Under the pieces are notes generated by a model. That model searched no databases and was not told the DNA's origin. It was given only the letters and a program-made list of their open reading frames with translations. Positions 43,232 through 51,107 of a stretch of DNA of 63,422 nt are shown one piece after another. The translations under genes and the position numbers were made by a program. Source of the stretch: DAHVFY01 sp040388665 (GTDB lineage Bacteria > Chlamydiota > Chlamydiia > Chlamydiales > Rhabdochlamydiaceae); contig JAZKBL010000059.1 in assembly GCA_040388665.1 (NCBI GenBank), forward strand, positions 1 to 63,422. The letters run 5' to 3'. How positions within the stretch are numbered: the stretch's first letter is position 1; each line of letters starts with the position of its first letter.

Positions 43232-43261
43232 CCGCCTGACCGGCGGCATTTGAAAAATCTA

Positions 43262-43290
43262 CTAGGCAAAAAATGCCTAGCGAGGTTTTT
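43262..43290 (+). terminator. Rho-independent terminator
   Basis: CTAGGCA (43262-43268) and TGCCTAG (43274-43280) form a perfect stem with an AAAAA loop, followed by CGAGGTTTTTCTT. It probably ends the pheT-lipoprotein transcript, and abuts the stop of the convergent small lipoprotein gene. Confidence 0.7.
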
Positions 43291-43291
43291 C

Positions 43292-43480
43292 TTACCTTAT
43301 ATCGGCTGTAGTCTCTGCCATGCCATCTTCTTCAGCGATGTTCTGATGCTGAGTCGGTTGTGTTATTTCTTGGGCCATCCTATCGAGCTCGTCAAATTCC
43401 CGCTCTTTTTTATTGTCACTGCAGCTGGATAAAGTGAATAAAATTGAAAATATCCATAAATATAAGATCTTAAATAGCAT
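43292..43480 (-). CDS. Small lipoprotein
   Basis: From ATG 43480, preceded by AAAGGAG, the 62-residue product has the signal MLFKILYLWIFSILFTL and the lipobox LSSC, with Cys near residue 20. A short, acidic, Met/Gln/Glu-rich mature peptide follows (DELDRMAQEITQPTQ). The longer frame to 43540 lacks a ribosome site. Function unknown; it is probably anchored in the inner leaflet of the outer membrane. Confidence 0.78.
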   Translation of the reverse strand: MLFKILYLWIFSILFTLSSCSDNKKEREFDELDRMAQEITQPTQHQNIAEEDGMAETTADIR

Positions 43481-43583
43481 AATGAACTCCTTTAGACACC
43501 ATTCTAGTGCGCAAATCATTTTTTTCAAGCCTTGGCACACTTTTGGCTTATACTATATACACAAAGCAGGGCAGGATATCATT

Positions 43584-43757
43584 ATGAATAAAGAACAGCT
43601 ATTAAAAAAACTCTCCGAACTAGAGTCTATCAATGACCAGCTATCTGCTGAGATACGCTATCTCGACACCTTATTAAAACAGCTCGGATTTCAAAAAGGA
43701 CTGACAACTCTTAAAGCTGCAGCAAAAGAACTCTTAGAACAGGACAAACACTCGTAA
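43584..43757 (+). CDS. Small helical protein
   Basis: This 57-residue product (MNKEQLLKKLSELESINDQL onward) forms one amphipathic, coiled-coil-like helix, then GFQKGLTTLKAAAKELLEQ. It is preceded by a weak AGG Shine-Dalgarno. It is too short for family assignment but has regular chlamydial codon use and heptad spacing. It lies 68 bases before the ugd start with a promoter-sized gap on its left. Confidence 0.65.
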   Translation: MNKEQLLKKLSELESINDQLSAEIRYLDTLLKQLGFQKGLTTLKAAAKELLEQDKHS

Positions 43758-43825
43758 AAAGTTCTAGAAATATTCTATAGTCTTAGATTACCATGATCTC
43801 TTTTTTCTTATACAATGGAGAGATT

Positions 43826-45247
43826 ATGTCCCCCCTCAGACTACTCACAGCGGTTTTTTTACCACTTTTCATTTCTTTATCGGCAGCCCCCTCTTTTCCC
43901 GAACCTCTAGAGCACAAAAATAGTTCGATGCACTTACTTGTCATCGGCACTGGTTATGTGGGTCTTGTCACAGGCGCTTGCTTTGCAGAAATGGGCCATC
44001 ATGTCATCTGTTTAGACATCGATACAAATAAGATCGAAAGGTTAAAACAAGGCATAATTCCTATATTTGAACCAGGTCTTGAAGAGATTATCAAACGCAA
44101 TACACAAGCTGGGCGCCTTGTCTTCACTACAAATTACAAAGACAGCTTAAAAAACTCTCTTGCTTGTTTTATTGCCGTCCCTACTCCTTCTGATGAAAAT
44201 GGCTCCTGCGATATCAGCTATGTACTGAGCGCTGCCACAGAAATCGCAAAACATATGGATGGCTATAAGCTCATCGTGAACAAATCTACCATCCCCATAG
44301 GCACAGGAACACTCGTTCAACAACGCATAGAGCAAATTTTGAAAGAAAGAGATGTAGACTATGCTTTTGATATGGTCTCAAATCCTGAATTCCTAAAGGA
44401 AGGCACAGCTGTCAGCGACTGTCTAAACCCTGATAGAATCATCCTTGGCGTAAACAATCCAACTGCAGCATCCTTGATGAAAGAGATCTACTCTTCCTTC
44501 ACATTAACACCCGACCGTATCATTATCATGGACGTGCCCTCTGCCGAAATGACAAAATATGCCGCAAACGCCATGCTTGCAAGTCGCATCTCTTTCATGA
44601 ACGAACTAGCAGGACTTTGTGAAATCCTCGGAGCAAACATCAACAACGTACGAATTGGCATTGGCGCTGATAGACGCATTGGTAAACATTTTCTCTTCCC
44701 GGGAATCGGGTTTGGAGGCTCTTGCTTTCCCAAAGACATTCAAGCTCTTCAAGCAATGGCAAAAGCTGTCAATTACGATGTCCCCTTATTGAAAGCGATT
44801 GAAACGATCAATGTCCGTCAAAAAACAGTGCTTGCGAAAAAAATTCATAATTATTTTAACAATGTTCAAGGAAAAACAATTGCACTGTTAGGGCTTAGTT
44901 TCAAACCCGATACAGATGATATGCGCGAAGCACCTTCTCTTCAGATCATTGCAGAACTCCTTGCTAAAGGCGCTATTTTACGCCTCTACGATCCTATAGC
45001 CATGGAAAAAGCAGCACATTTTCTTCCAAAAAACCCCAACCTTATTTTCTGCCAAAGTGAATATGAAGCGGCAACAGGCGCCGATGCTCTCGCAATCTTA
45101 ACAGAATGGAAGCAGTTTCGTTTCATTGATTTTGAAAAAATTCAATCAGCCATGAAAGGCAAAGCAATTTTCGATGGGCGCAATCTCTATCAGTCTCAAG
45201 AACTACGTGACAAAGGATTCGATTATTTTGGAATAGGAGTTCCTTAG
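43826..45247 (+). CDS. ugd: UDP-glucose 6-dehydrogenase family protein with signal-like N-terminal extension
   Basis: The enzyme oxidises UDP-glucose (or a related UDP-sugar) to the uronate with NAD+. The Rossmann start MHLLVIGTGYVGLVTGACFAE, the KSTIPIGTGT loop and the catalytic GFGGSCFPKD Cys are complete, and the C-terminal UDP-binding domain (LGLSFKPDTDDMREAPS) is present. The best Shine-Dalgarno (GGAGAG) serves ATG 43826, which adds ~34 residues with a signal-peptide-like core (MSPLRLLTAVFLPLFISLSAAP). The Rossmann domain start itself (ATG 43928) has no ribosome site. Cytosolic enzymes of this family normally lack such an extension. Confidence 0.9.
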   Translation: MSPLRLLTAVFLPLFISLSAAPSFPEPLEHKNSSMHLLVIGTGYVGLVTGACFAEMGHHVICLDIDTNKIERLKQGIIPIFEPGLEEIIKRNTQAGRLVFTTNYKDSLKNSLACFIAVPTPSDENGSCDISYVLSAATEIAKHMDGYKLIVNKSTIPIGTGTLVQQRIEQILKERDVDYAFDMVSNPEFLKEGTAVSDCLNPDRIILGVNNPTAASLMKEIYSSFTLTPDRIIIMDVPSAEMTKYAANAMLASRISFMNELAGLCEILGANINNVRIGIGADRRIGKHFLFPGIGFGGSCFPKDIQALQAMAKAVNYDVPLLKAIETINVRQKTVLAKKIHNYFNNVQGKTIALLGLSFKPDTDDMREAPSLQIIAELLAKGAILRLYDPIAMEKAAHFLPKNPNLIFCQSEYEAATGADALAILTEWKQFRFIDFEKIQSAMKGKAIFDGRNLYQSQELRDKGFDYFGIGVP

Positions 45248-45251
45248 ATGA

Positions 45252-46289
45252 TTACCAAGAAAAAGACACCCCAGCAAAAGTAGGACTTTGCGCTATCCAA
45301 TTAGAGAGCAGTACACGACATCCCTCTTCTATTTCATCATTAACTGCTTGACTAAGAGCCATTTCATCAGCTAACATATCCAAAGAGGTTTGTTGATCTT
45401 TATTAGCAATGTCTAATCGGGCGCCAGCTTTTAACAACCGCTCAATAACACGCACATCTCGATATTGACACGCTTTATGCAAAGCAGTATAGCCTGCATT
45501 GGTTTGTTGGTTCACGTTGATATCAGTCGCAAGGATCATCTCAATAAGTTTTAAATACTCTATTTTTTTATGTTTTTTACCATGATGGTTACGACGCATA
45601 ATCATGCTAATAAGTGGAACTTCCGTTTTACCATCACCGTTTAAATAATTATCACTACCGAACATCATAATTATTGCTTGAGCCATTTTAATATTACCGT
45701 GTTCTATAGCCATACAAAATGGATTCTGCTCTGAACTATTTAATATTTCGGGAGAAAGACCTACGTCTTTTAATAAGGAAAGATAAGGCATATAGCTCTC
45801 ATCATCAACAATTTTATGAAAAATCGTTGCTCCGAAATCATGTTGCAACAATAAAAATTCTTTTTTCAGTCCTTCTTTAAGAATATAGAAAAACTCCTCC
45901 ATATCTGCTTCTGTTGGATTTTTCTTAAGCGTCTTCCATGCTAATTCATACCATACTTTTGCAGCTTGTTCATGATGAGATATCCCTTTTAAAATACCAC
46001 TAATTGTTTTTAAAATCTTAGCATTCAATTCGGCTTGCGGATGAAGCTCATCTTGAAGTTTTATGATATCTAAGCTATCATTAAGAGAGTGAATAATAAA
46101 AAATCTTTCTGCATAAAGTCCATGAGAAACTGAATATGGATATTGATAAATTTGTTGAGTAATACTGAATAATTTATCACGTATTTCTTTAATAATTTCA
46201 CAAGATTCTACATCTTCTTTTTGATTTATATAATGATCGATATTATGAATCAAAACCGAGATTTTAGGTTCCACTTTAGATATATGCAC
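45252..46289 (-). CDS. Ankyrin-repeat protein
   Basis: This 345-residue protein has an N-terminal helical region of ~160 residues without family match. At least three or four ankyrin repeats follow: NPFCMAIEHGNIKMAQAIIMM, a degenerate central repeat, then AGYTALHKACQYRDVRVIERLLKAGARLDIANKDQQTSLDM. Ankyrin repeats mediate protein-protein contacts and are enriched among effectors of amoeba-associated bacteria. No signal peptide is seen, so secretion would have to be by type III; this is inference. It converges with ugd with a four-base gap. Confidence 0.85.
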   Translation of the reverse strand: MHISKVEPKISVLIHNIDHYINQKEDVESCEIIKEIRDKLFSITQQIYQYPYSVSHGLYAERFFIIHSLNDSLDIIKLQDELHPQAELNAKILKTISGILKGISHHEQAAKVWYELAWKTLKKNPTEADMEEFFYILKEGLKKEFLLLQHDFGATIFHKIVDDESYMPYLSLLKDVGLSPEILNSSEQNPFCMAIEHGNIKMAQAIIMMFGSDNYLNGDGKTEVPLISMIMRRNHHGKKHKKIEYLKLIEMILATDINVNQQTNAGYTALHKACQYRDVRVIERLLKAGARLDIANKDQQTSLDMLADEMALSQAVNDEIEEGCRVLLSNWIAQSPTFAGVSFSW

Positions 46290-46355
46290 AACTCACTCCT
46301 ATTTAAAATGAAGCGACCAATCTTACAACACATTCTGTAATTTTAACAATAGCGT

Positions 46356-47285
46356 TTATATAGGAAGCCCATATTTGCTGTGGGTCTGATCGTGACTTTC
46401 TTTTGGTTCTAGATGTGTAAAAACATCTGTTTCTTCTTCAAGAGACATCTGAAGACAAGACTCAATCTCACTTGCAAGCTCATGCGCATGAACAATACTT
46501 ACGTCTTTAGGAAAAAGAAGATGAAATTCGATAAAGATCTTACTTCCTGATTGCCGGTGTCTTAGATGGTGAAATTCTAAATCTCGAGAACGCGTTTCTT
46601 GCTCAATCACCTCTGAAATTTTCTTGTGAAGGTGCTTATCCGCTCGGTCCATCAATCCCCCAACACTGCGCTTGATAAGCTTACTGCCCGTCCATAAAAT
46701 ATTCAAAGCGGCAAGAATGGCAATGCAAGGATCAAATAAAGCAATATCTGTCCACTTCACTAAGACAAGCGCAGCAATCACGGCAAAACTTGTCCAGCAA
46801 TCAGTGAGAATATGTTTCCCATTGGCTTCAAGCACAATCGATTTATGCTTCTTCCCTTTTCTGATGAGATAGCCTCCGAGAAGAAAATTGATAACGACAA
46901 CAACCACTATAAACTCTAAACCAGTATCAATATTCTCTATCTCAAAGCCTGTGATCATTTTATGAACCGCCTCATAAAAGATAAAACATGCAGCTCCAAT
47001 AATCATCGCTCCTTCAAAGCCAGCTGAGAAAAACGCTACTTTCTCATGACCATAAAGGTGATTTTTATCAGCAGGCTTTAAGCTAAGCCACATACTATAT
47101 GCTGCAAAACCAACAGCAAATACATGAATCACAGACTCTGAAGCATCGGATAAAATCGCTGCCGACCCTGTGAGATAATAAGCATAGGTCTTAATGAAAA
47201 GCATGAACAGCCCAACGCCAAACGAAATGCGCATCGCAAAGTTCATATCTTTTTTATCTGCGGAAGAACGGCTAAATCTTTTCAT
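46356..47285 (-). CDS. Cation diffusion facilitator (CDF) transporter
   Basis: This 309-residue protein has about six membrane helices. The CDF metal site has an N-terminal LSDASES motif near residue 41 and a second helix with LTDCWTSFAVIAALVLVK near 160. A cytoplasmic C-terminal domain follows, with HLRHRQSGSKIFIEFHLLFPKDVS and His-rich HAHELASEIE. It most likely exports Zn2+, Fe2+ or Mn2+ by proton exchange. The ATG overlaps the left end of palindromic element copy 3. Confidence 0.93.
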   Translation of the reverse strand: MKRFSRSSADKKDMNFAMRISFGVGLFMLFIKTYAYYLTGSAAILSDASESVIHVFAVGFAAYSMWLSLKPADKNHLYGHEKVAFFSAGFEGAMIIGAACFIFYEAVHKMITGFEIENIDTGLEFIVVVVVINFLLGGYLIRKGKKHKSIVLEANGKHILTDCWTSFAVIAALVLVKWTDIALFDPCIAILAALNILWTGSKLIKRSVGGLMDRADKHLHKKISEVIEQETRSRDLEFHHLRHRQSGSKIFIEFHLLFPKDVSIVHAHELASEIESCLQMSLEEETDVFTHLEPKESHDQTHSKYGLPI

Positions 47286-47448
47286 GAGCCTATCCCACTA
47301 TTTCAAGATTTTGATTTTTGATGGATTTTTTTCTATTTTTTAGAACTTCTTTGCGAGACATACTTGAATAAGTAGACCAAAAAGAAGTGCTGAAAAATAG
47401 GAAAAAAGACGCAAAAAGCGAATTCTTAGAATGGTGGGGTAGGCTCAT
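47284..47448. repeat. 165-bp palindromic element, copy 3
   Basis: The ends are ATGAGCCTATCCCACTATT and a slightly diverged right end (GGTGGGGTAGGCTCAT), with the same inner arms and loop as copy 2. It is exactly 165 bp. It separates the divergent CDF transporter and SDR genes and begins within the CDF start codon, so the promoter and ribosome site of the CDF gene must lie within or beyond the element. Confidence 0.9.
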
Positions 47449-47535
47449 ACCTTGATTATCTCTGATTTTCTATCGAAACACAACCCAAGAAAATGTTCTT
47501 TACAACTTTCAATCAAATTTTTTAAAGTTAGAGTT

Positions 47536-48321
47536 GTGAACACAGAACTACTCAAAAATAAAATCGTCTTTATTACGGGAGCCTCAAGTGGAATTGGAAG
47601 TGCCTGTGCAGAACACTGCGCGGCACAAGGTGCAAAGCTGATCCTCACAGCAAGGCGTCTTGACAGACTGCATAATCTACAGGAAAAACTAAAAAAGCAG
47701 TACCACACAGAATCTCTCGCTCTTGAGCTAGATGTACAGAACAAGACTGCGGTTAGCAATGCCATCCAAGGCTTGAGTAAGCCTTGGGATCAAATCGATA
47801 TTTTAATCAACAACGCAGGACTTGCACTAGGAACAAATCCTATTCAAGAAGGAAATCCCGATGATTGGGACCTTGTGATCAACACAAACATCCTCGGACT
47901 GCTTTACGTGACAAGGGCGATACTTCCCCAAATGATCGCACGCAATGTAGGCCATATCGTCAACCTCGGCTCAGTTGCTGGCCATGACTGCTATCCAGGG
48001 GGTAACATCTACTGCGCAACAAAACATGCCGTAAAAGCAATTAGTAAATCTTTGCGCTTAGATCTTTTAGGCAAATCCATTCGCGTTACTGAAATCGACC
48101 CAGGCGCTGTCCACACAGAGTTTAGCGAAGTGAGATGGAAAGATAAAACAATAGCAGACAACTTTTATGCAGATTTTACCCCGCTTGTCGCAAATGACAT
48201 TGCAGACGCCATCATCTACTGCGTCACGCGCCCTCTACACGTCAACATCGCCGAAATGATCATCTATCCCTTAGCTCAGGCCTCCGTAACCCATCTTGCG
48301 CGGAATAAAACTTCTGCTTAA
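47536..48321 (+). CDS. Short-chain dehydrogenase/reductase (YdfG-like)
   Basis: This 261-residue SDR has the cofactor motif TGASSGIGS near residue 15, followed by ARR, which favours NADP(H). NNAG lies near 92, and the catalytic Ser and YCATK follow around 145-165. The C-terminus (TRPLHVNIAEMIIYP) resembles the YdfG/3-hydroxy acid dehydrogenase group, which act on serine- or 3-hydroxypropionate-like substrates. GTG 47536 is chosen because it directly precedes the fold; upstream frame to 47452 overlaps the repeat flank. It converges with ogt. Confidence 0.9.
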   Translation: MNTELLKNKIVFITGASSGIGSACAEHCAAQGAKLILTARRLDRLHNLQEKLKKQYHTESLALELDVQNKTAVSNAIQGLSKPWDQIDILINNAGLALGTNPIQEGNPDDWDLVINTNILGLLYVTRAILPQMIARNVGHIVNLGSVAGHDCYPGGNIYCATKHAVKAISKSLRLDLLGKSIRVTEIDPGAVHTEFSEVRWKDKTIADNFYADFTPLVANDIADAIIYCVTRPLHVNIAEMIIYPLAQASVTHLARNKTSA

Positions 48322-48824
48322 ACGATTTTACTTTCGTGGTCAAGCAACCATCGCTTGTGCTCAAGGCCTCCTGCATATCCGCCAAGAGTTCCATCTGCAT
48401 AAATAACGCGGTGGCACGGTATCACGATGGCAACTCGATTGGATCTATTCGCTTGCGCTACGGCTCGAAAAGCTGTAGGTCTTCCTAAAATCCGCGCAAT
48501 ATCTGCGTAGGAGCGTGTCTCACCAAAAGGAATCTTTTGCAGTTCTTTCCAAACGCGTCTTTGAAAAAGAGTTCCAAAAGTTGCAAGCGGCGTTTTAAAT
48601 GTCTGCAGCTTGCCCTCGAAATACAACTTAAGTTCTTTTTCTATAAGCGCCGTGATGGGGGTAGAGCCAGGAACAATCTCAGCTCCTGTTTTTTTCTGCA
48701 GTTTCTCTATATCTTTATCTAAACCACCTCTTCCCTCAATTTCCAAAAGGTAAAGAAATTCTTCATCTACGAGTGTAATAACAGACCCAAGTGCAGTCTC
48801 AAGCCTTGATTGTTTAAGTATCAT
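48318..48824 (-). CDS. ogt: Methylated-DNA-protein-cysteine methyltransferase
   Basis: This enzyme repairs O6-methylguanine by transferring the methyl group to its own Cys. The 168-residue product has an N-terminal RNase-H-like region and the C-terminal active-site sequence IPCHRVIYADGTLGGYAGG. The helix-turn-helix segment contains GETRSYADIARILGRPTAFRAV, including the DNA-binding Arg finger. The start codon overlaps the stop of an upstream gene fragment (TTTATGATAC), suggesting past coupling to a gene now truncated. Chlamydia has an ada-like gene near pheT. Confidence 0.94.
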   Translation of the reverse strand: MILKQSRLETALGSVITLVDEEFLYLLEIEGRGGLDKDIEKLQKKTGAEIVPGSTPITALIEKELKLYFEGKLQTFKTPLATFGTLFQRRVWKELQKIPFGETRSYADIARILGRPTAFRAVAQANRSNRVAIVIPCHRVIYADGTLGGYAGGLEHKRWLLDHESKIV

Positions 48825-48961
48825 AAACCACGTTCTTTAATAATTGTTTGGCAATACTGTAAGCTCGCTTTGTCTCCCGCTGTAAGTGGCATCTCGCTCA
48901 ACTCATTCAATAAAAACCCATGAAGAGCATACTCTATATCTGGTTTTGGAACAACTTGATG
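48821..48961 (-). pseudogene. C-terminal gene remnant upstream of ogt
   Basis: An open frame of 46 codons without a start codon reads HQVVPKPDIEYALHGFLLNEL, then SEMPLTAGDKASLQYCQ and KERGL, and stops with TGA overlapping the ogt ATG. In-frame TAA lies immediately upstream at 48962-48964. Its protein-like composition and coupled overlap suggest it is the tail of a gene destroyed by the sequence changes at 48965-49110, where a long palindrome now lies. I do not recognise the family. Confidence 0.5.
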
Positions 48962-48988
48962 TTATCGACATTTTTATAACCTAAGCAG

Positions 48989-49108
48989 GAAGAATTTAAC
49001 GCAAAGGAGGAAGAAGACGCGAAGACGCAAAGAAAAAAAAGAGAATTTATGAAATTTTTCTCTTCTTTGCGTCTTTGCGCCTTTTTTCTCCTTCGCGTTA
49101 AATTCTTC
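48989..49108. repeat. Long palindrome of the CGCAAAGACGCAAAG type
   Basis: The left arm, 48989-49045 (GAAGAATTTAACGCAAAGG, then GACGCGAAGACGCAAAG), is complemented by 49058-49108 (CTTTGCGTCTTTGCGCC, then CTCCTTCGCGTTAAATTCTTC) with a loop of about a dozen bases. Similar AACGCAAAGGCGCAAAGACGC palindromes are known to me from many unrelated bacterial genomes. The weak short open frames across it are by-products of its composition. Confidence 0.8.
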
Positions 49109-49157
49109 TTCTTGTTCTTTTACAAACCTAATCGCTATTGCACCGCCGAAAATTCTT

Positions 49158-49871
49158 TTAGGACATTCGTGCGCAAGACCATGCTTTTGCAAAAAAATTC
49201 TCTAGAATTCGCGTCATATTCTGACGATTCAGAGCATAAAAATTTGGCACAAGAATCTGCTGCTGTGTCTGAATATATTCCCCCGGGGAAAAATCTTCAG
49301 GACAATTTTTGACAATCTCCTCAGCGCCTTGCAATGTCATCTCTGGATGGCATTGAAAAGCGTAAGCGTGGGGCAAGTAACGAATGATCTGACGAGGACA
49401 GCCTGCGCTTGTAGCTAAAACAACCGCTTCTTTTGTTAGACCCGGCATATCGCCGTGCCAATGAAATGTGAGAAATTCCTGAGGCAGTCCCTCTAAAATA
49501 GGGTCGTTTATTCCTTCCTCTGTGAGAACGATCGGGAAAATACCCACTTCTTTGTAGGGACTATGTTCTGCTTGAACACCAAGCGCTGCACCTATAAGCT
49601 GAGCTCCTAAACAAAATCCAAAAACCGGAATCTTTGCTTGTAACGCGCTACGAATGAACGCGATTTCTCTTTCTAAATAAAGATTTTCATCAAGATTCAC
49701 AACACTCTGCGGCCCGCCCATGACAACAATAAGATCGAATAATGAAAAAGAAGGCAGAACTTCTCCTAGATAGGTGGATATGTAGCTCTGCTCATGACCT
49801 TTTTCAGTCGACCAGCTTTCAATAATTCCCGGCGTCTCAAATGCCGCATGCAACAAATAAAGTATCTTCAT
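49158..49871 (-). CDS. Class I glutamine amidotransferase-like protein
   Basis: This 237-residue protein has the GATase triad: nucleophile Cys in FGFCLGAQLIGAALG near residue 90, and the His and Glu of FQCHPEMTL near residue 178. An oxyanion-type MGGPQSV motif is near 52. It resembles stand-alone GMP-synthase-like amidotransferases (YfeJ/GuaA-like), whose acceptors are often unknown; gamma-glutamyl hydrolase-type activity is possible. ATG 49871 is set by GGGAGG. It follows the Nudix gene immediately. Confidence 0.88.
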   Translation of the reverse strand: MKILYLLHAAFETPGIIESWSTEKGHEQSYISTYLGEVLPSFSLFDLIVVMGGPQSVVNLDENLYLEREIAFIRSALQAKIPVFGFCLGAQLIGAALGVQAEHSPYKEVGIFPIVLTEEGINDPILEGLPQEFLTFHWHGDMPGLTKEAVVLATSAGCPRQIIRYLPHAYAFQCHPEMTLQGAEEIVKNCPEDFSPGEYIQTQQQILVPNFYALNRQNMTRILENFFAKAWSCARMS

Positions 49872-49872
49872 G

Positions 49873-50304
49873 TTACCTCCCATTAAGGATTTTCTCGATA
49901 AGTGCTTGAGGAAAATAAGGGGACACTAAGTTACAGACGCTCTTAGGATCAAACCAATCAAAATGAATGTGTTCATCGCTTAAGATAATATTGATGTCCT
50001 CAGTAACACGACACAAATATACTGCTAAAACTAACCCAACATCGCCATGAGGCACCACAATACGCATGTCTGTTAGCACCATTGTGAAAAACTGCACCTC
50101 GGTCAGATGTTGCAGCCCCGTTTCTTCGTAGACCTCGCGTCTTAACGCAGCTTCTAAAGGTTCACTTTTCCCTATGCGGCCGCCAGGAATATCCCAGCAT
50201 CTTCCCGCTTTATTTTTTGGATGTTTCTCTAAAAGAAGGATCTTCCCTTCCTCATTATGAATAAGGGCTTTGACTCCAAGATGAAAACAATCTTCTTTAG
50301 ACAT
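49873..50304 (-). CDS. Nudix hydrolase
   Basis: This 143-residue protein has a complete Nudix box GGRIGKSEPLEAALRREVYEETGL (GX5EX7REUXEEXGU), whose Glu residues bind Mg2+. It hydrolyses nucleoside diphosphates linked to another moiety, for example oxidised nucleotides or NDP-sugars; the sequence does not distinguish them. It lies five bases after the ABC permease gene and directly before the amidotransferase, forming one minus-strand transcript with the ABC genes. Confidence 0.92.
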   Translation of the reverse strand: MSKEDCFHLGVKALIHNEEGKILLLEKHPKNKAGRCWDIPGGRIGKSEPLEAALRREVYEETGLQHLTEVQFFTMVLTDMRIVVPHGDVGLVLAVYLCRVTEDINIILSDEHIHFDWFDPKSVCNLVSPYFPQALIEKILNGR

Positions 50305-50309
50305 AAAAC

Positions 50310-51107
50310 CTATAACCGTGTTCCAAACTGATTTCCAGATTCATATTTTTTAATCCCTGCATAAAAAACAAAAAAAGCGAGCGTAAAAAAAGTAAATGCA
50401 CTTCCTATTAAAACAAATAATTGTATCCATGTAAAGTTGCGCATAAGCTCAACCGGCAAGTAGCCAATAATACCTGCTGGAATCAAAGTGAACATAATTA
50501 CTTGAAGCACGCCAGAATAAATATTTGTGGGATAGAGTGCAAAAAGAAAAAGGGCATCACAGTATTTTTTAGACACTCCCTCTATACTTCCCATCCAAAA
50601 ACCAAGACTGTGCGCCATGATACTAACTGCCGTAAAGACTAAACATGCACAAAAAATACCAATGAGAATAAGACTAATAAGAAAAGGTGTTGTAATCCCT
50701 CCTAAAAGAATCAATGTTATCGAGGTCATCAAATGTCCCCATCCTTTCGAAAGAGATTTTGAGCCAATAACGTGTACAAGCAAATTTTTAGGCTGCGTCA
50801 TAAAAGGATCTAGATCGCCACTTTGAATGATTTTTGCTAAATTCTTCACTCCTCCAAAGCATATCTGCATCAATCCGTACCCTCCTGTGCCAACAGCCAT
50901 GAGAACAATCATATCGTTAAAGTTCCAGCCAGCAACATCATTAAACTGACGAAAAAACACCCACCAGATGAAAAAGAAGATCAAATTGCTCGCTATCAAT
51001 AAAACAGATTCAACAAGAAAAGCGCCGCGTCTTGTAATGGATGCTTTAATACTTACCCTAAGAAGAGCTAAAAAAAACAAAATGGTTTTCACTTTAGCCC
51101 CCTTCAA
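50310..51107 (-). CDS. ABC-2 type exporter permease (second subunit)
   Basis: This 265-residue membrane protein has about six helices. It contains FFFIWWVFFRQFNDVAGWNFNDMIVLMAVG and a TQPKNLLVHVIGSKSLSKGWGHL loop, typical of the ABC-2 permease pair partnered with a daunorubicin-type ATPase (COG3694-like). It overlaps the first permease gene by 14 bases. The start may be at the internal GTG (VKTILFF). The exported substrate is unknown. Confidence 0.88.
   Translation of the reverse strand: MKGAKVKTILFFLALLRVSIKASITRRGAFLVESVLLIASNLIFFFIWWVFFRQFNDVAGWNFNDMIVLMAVGTGGYGLMQICFGGVKNLAKIIQSGDLDPFMTQPKNLLVHVIGSKSLSKGWGHLMTSITLILLGGITTPFLISLILIGIFCACLVFTAVSIMAHSLGFWMGSIEGVSKKYCDALFLFALYPTNIYSGVLQVIMFTLIPAGIIGYLPVELMRNFTWIQLFVLIGSAFTFFTLAFFVFYAGIKKYESGNQFGTRL

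Noticed and set aside
48974..49312. Open frames across the long palindrome at 48989-49108
   Set aside because: They consist mostly of palindrome and shadow sequence with Phe/Lys-rich noise.
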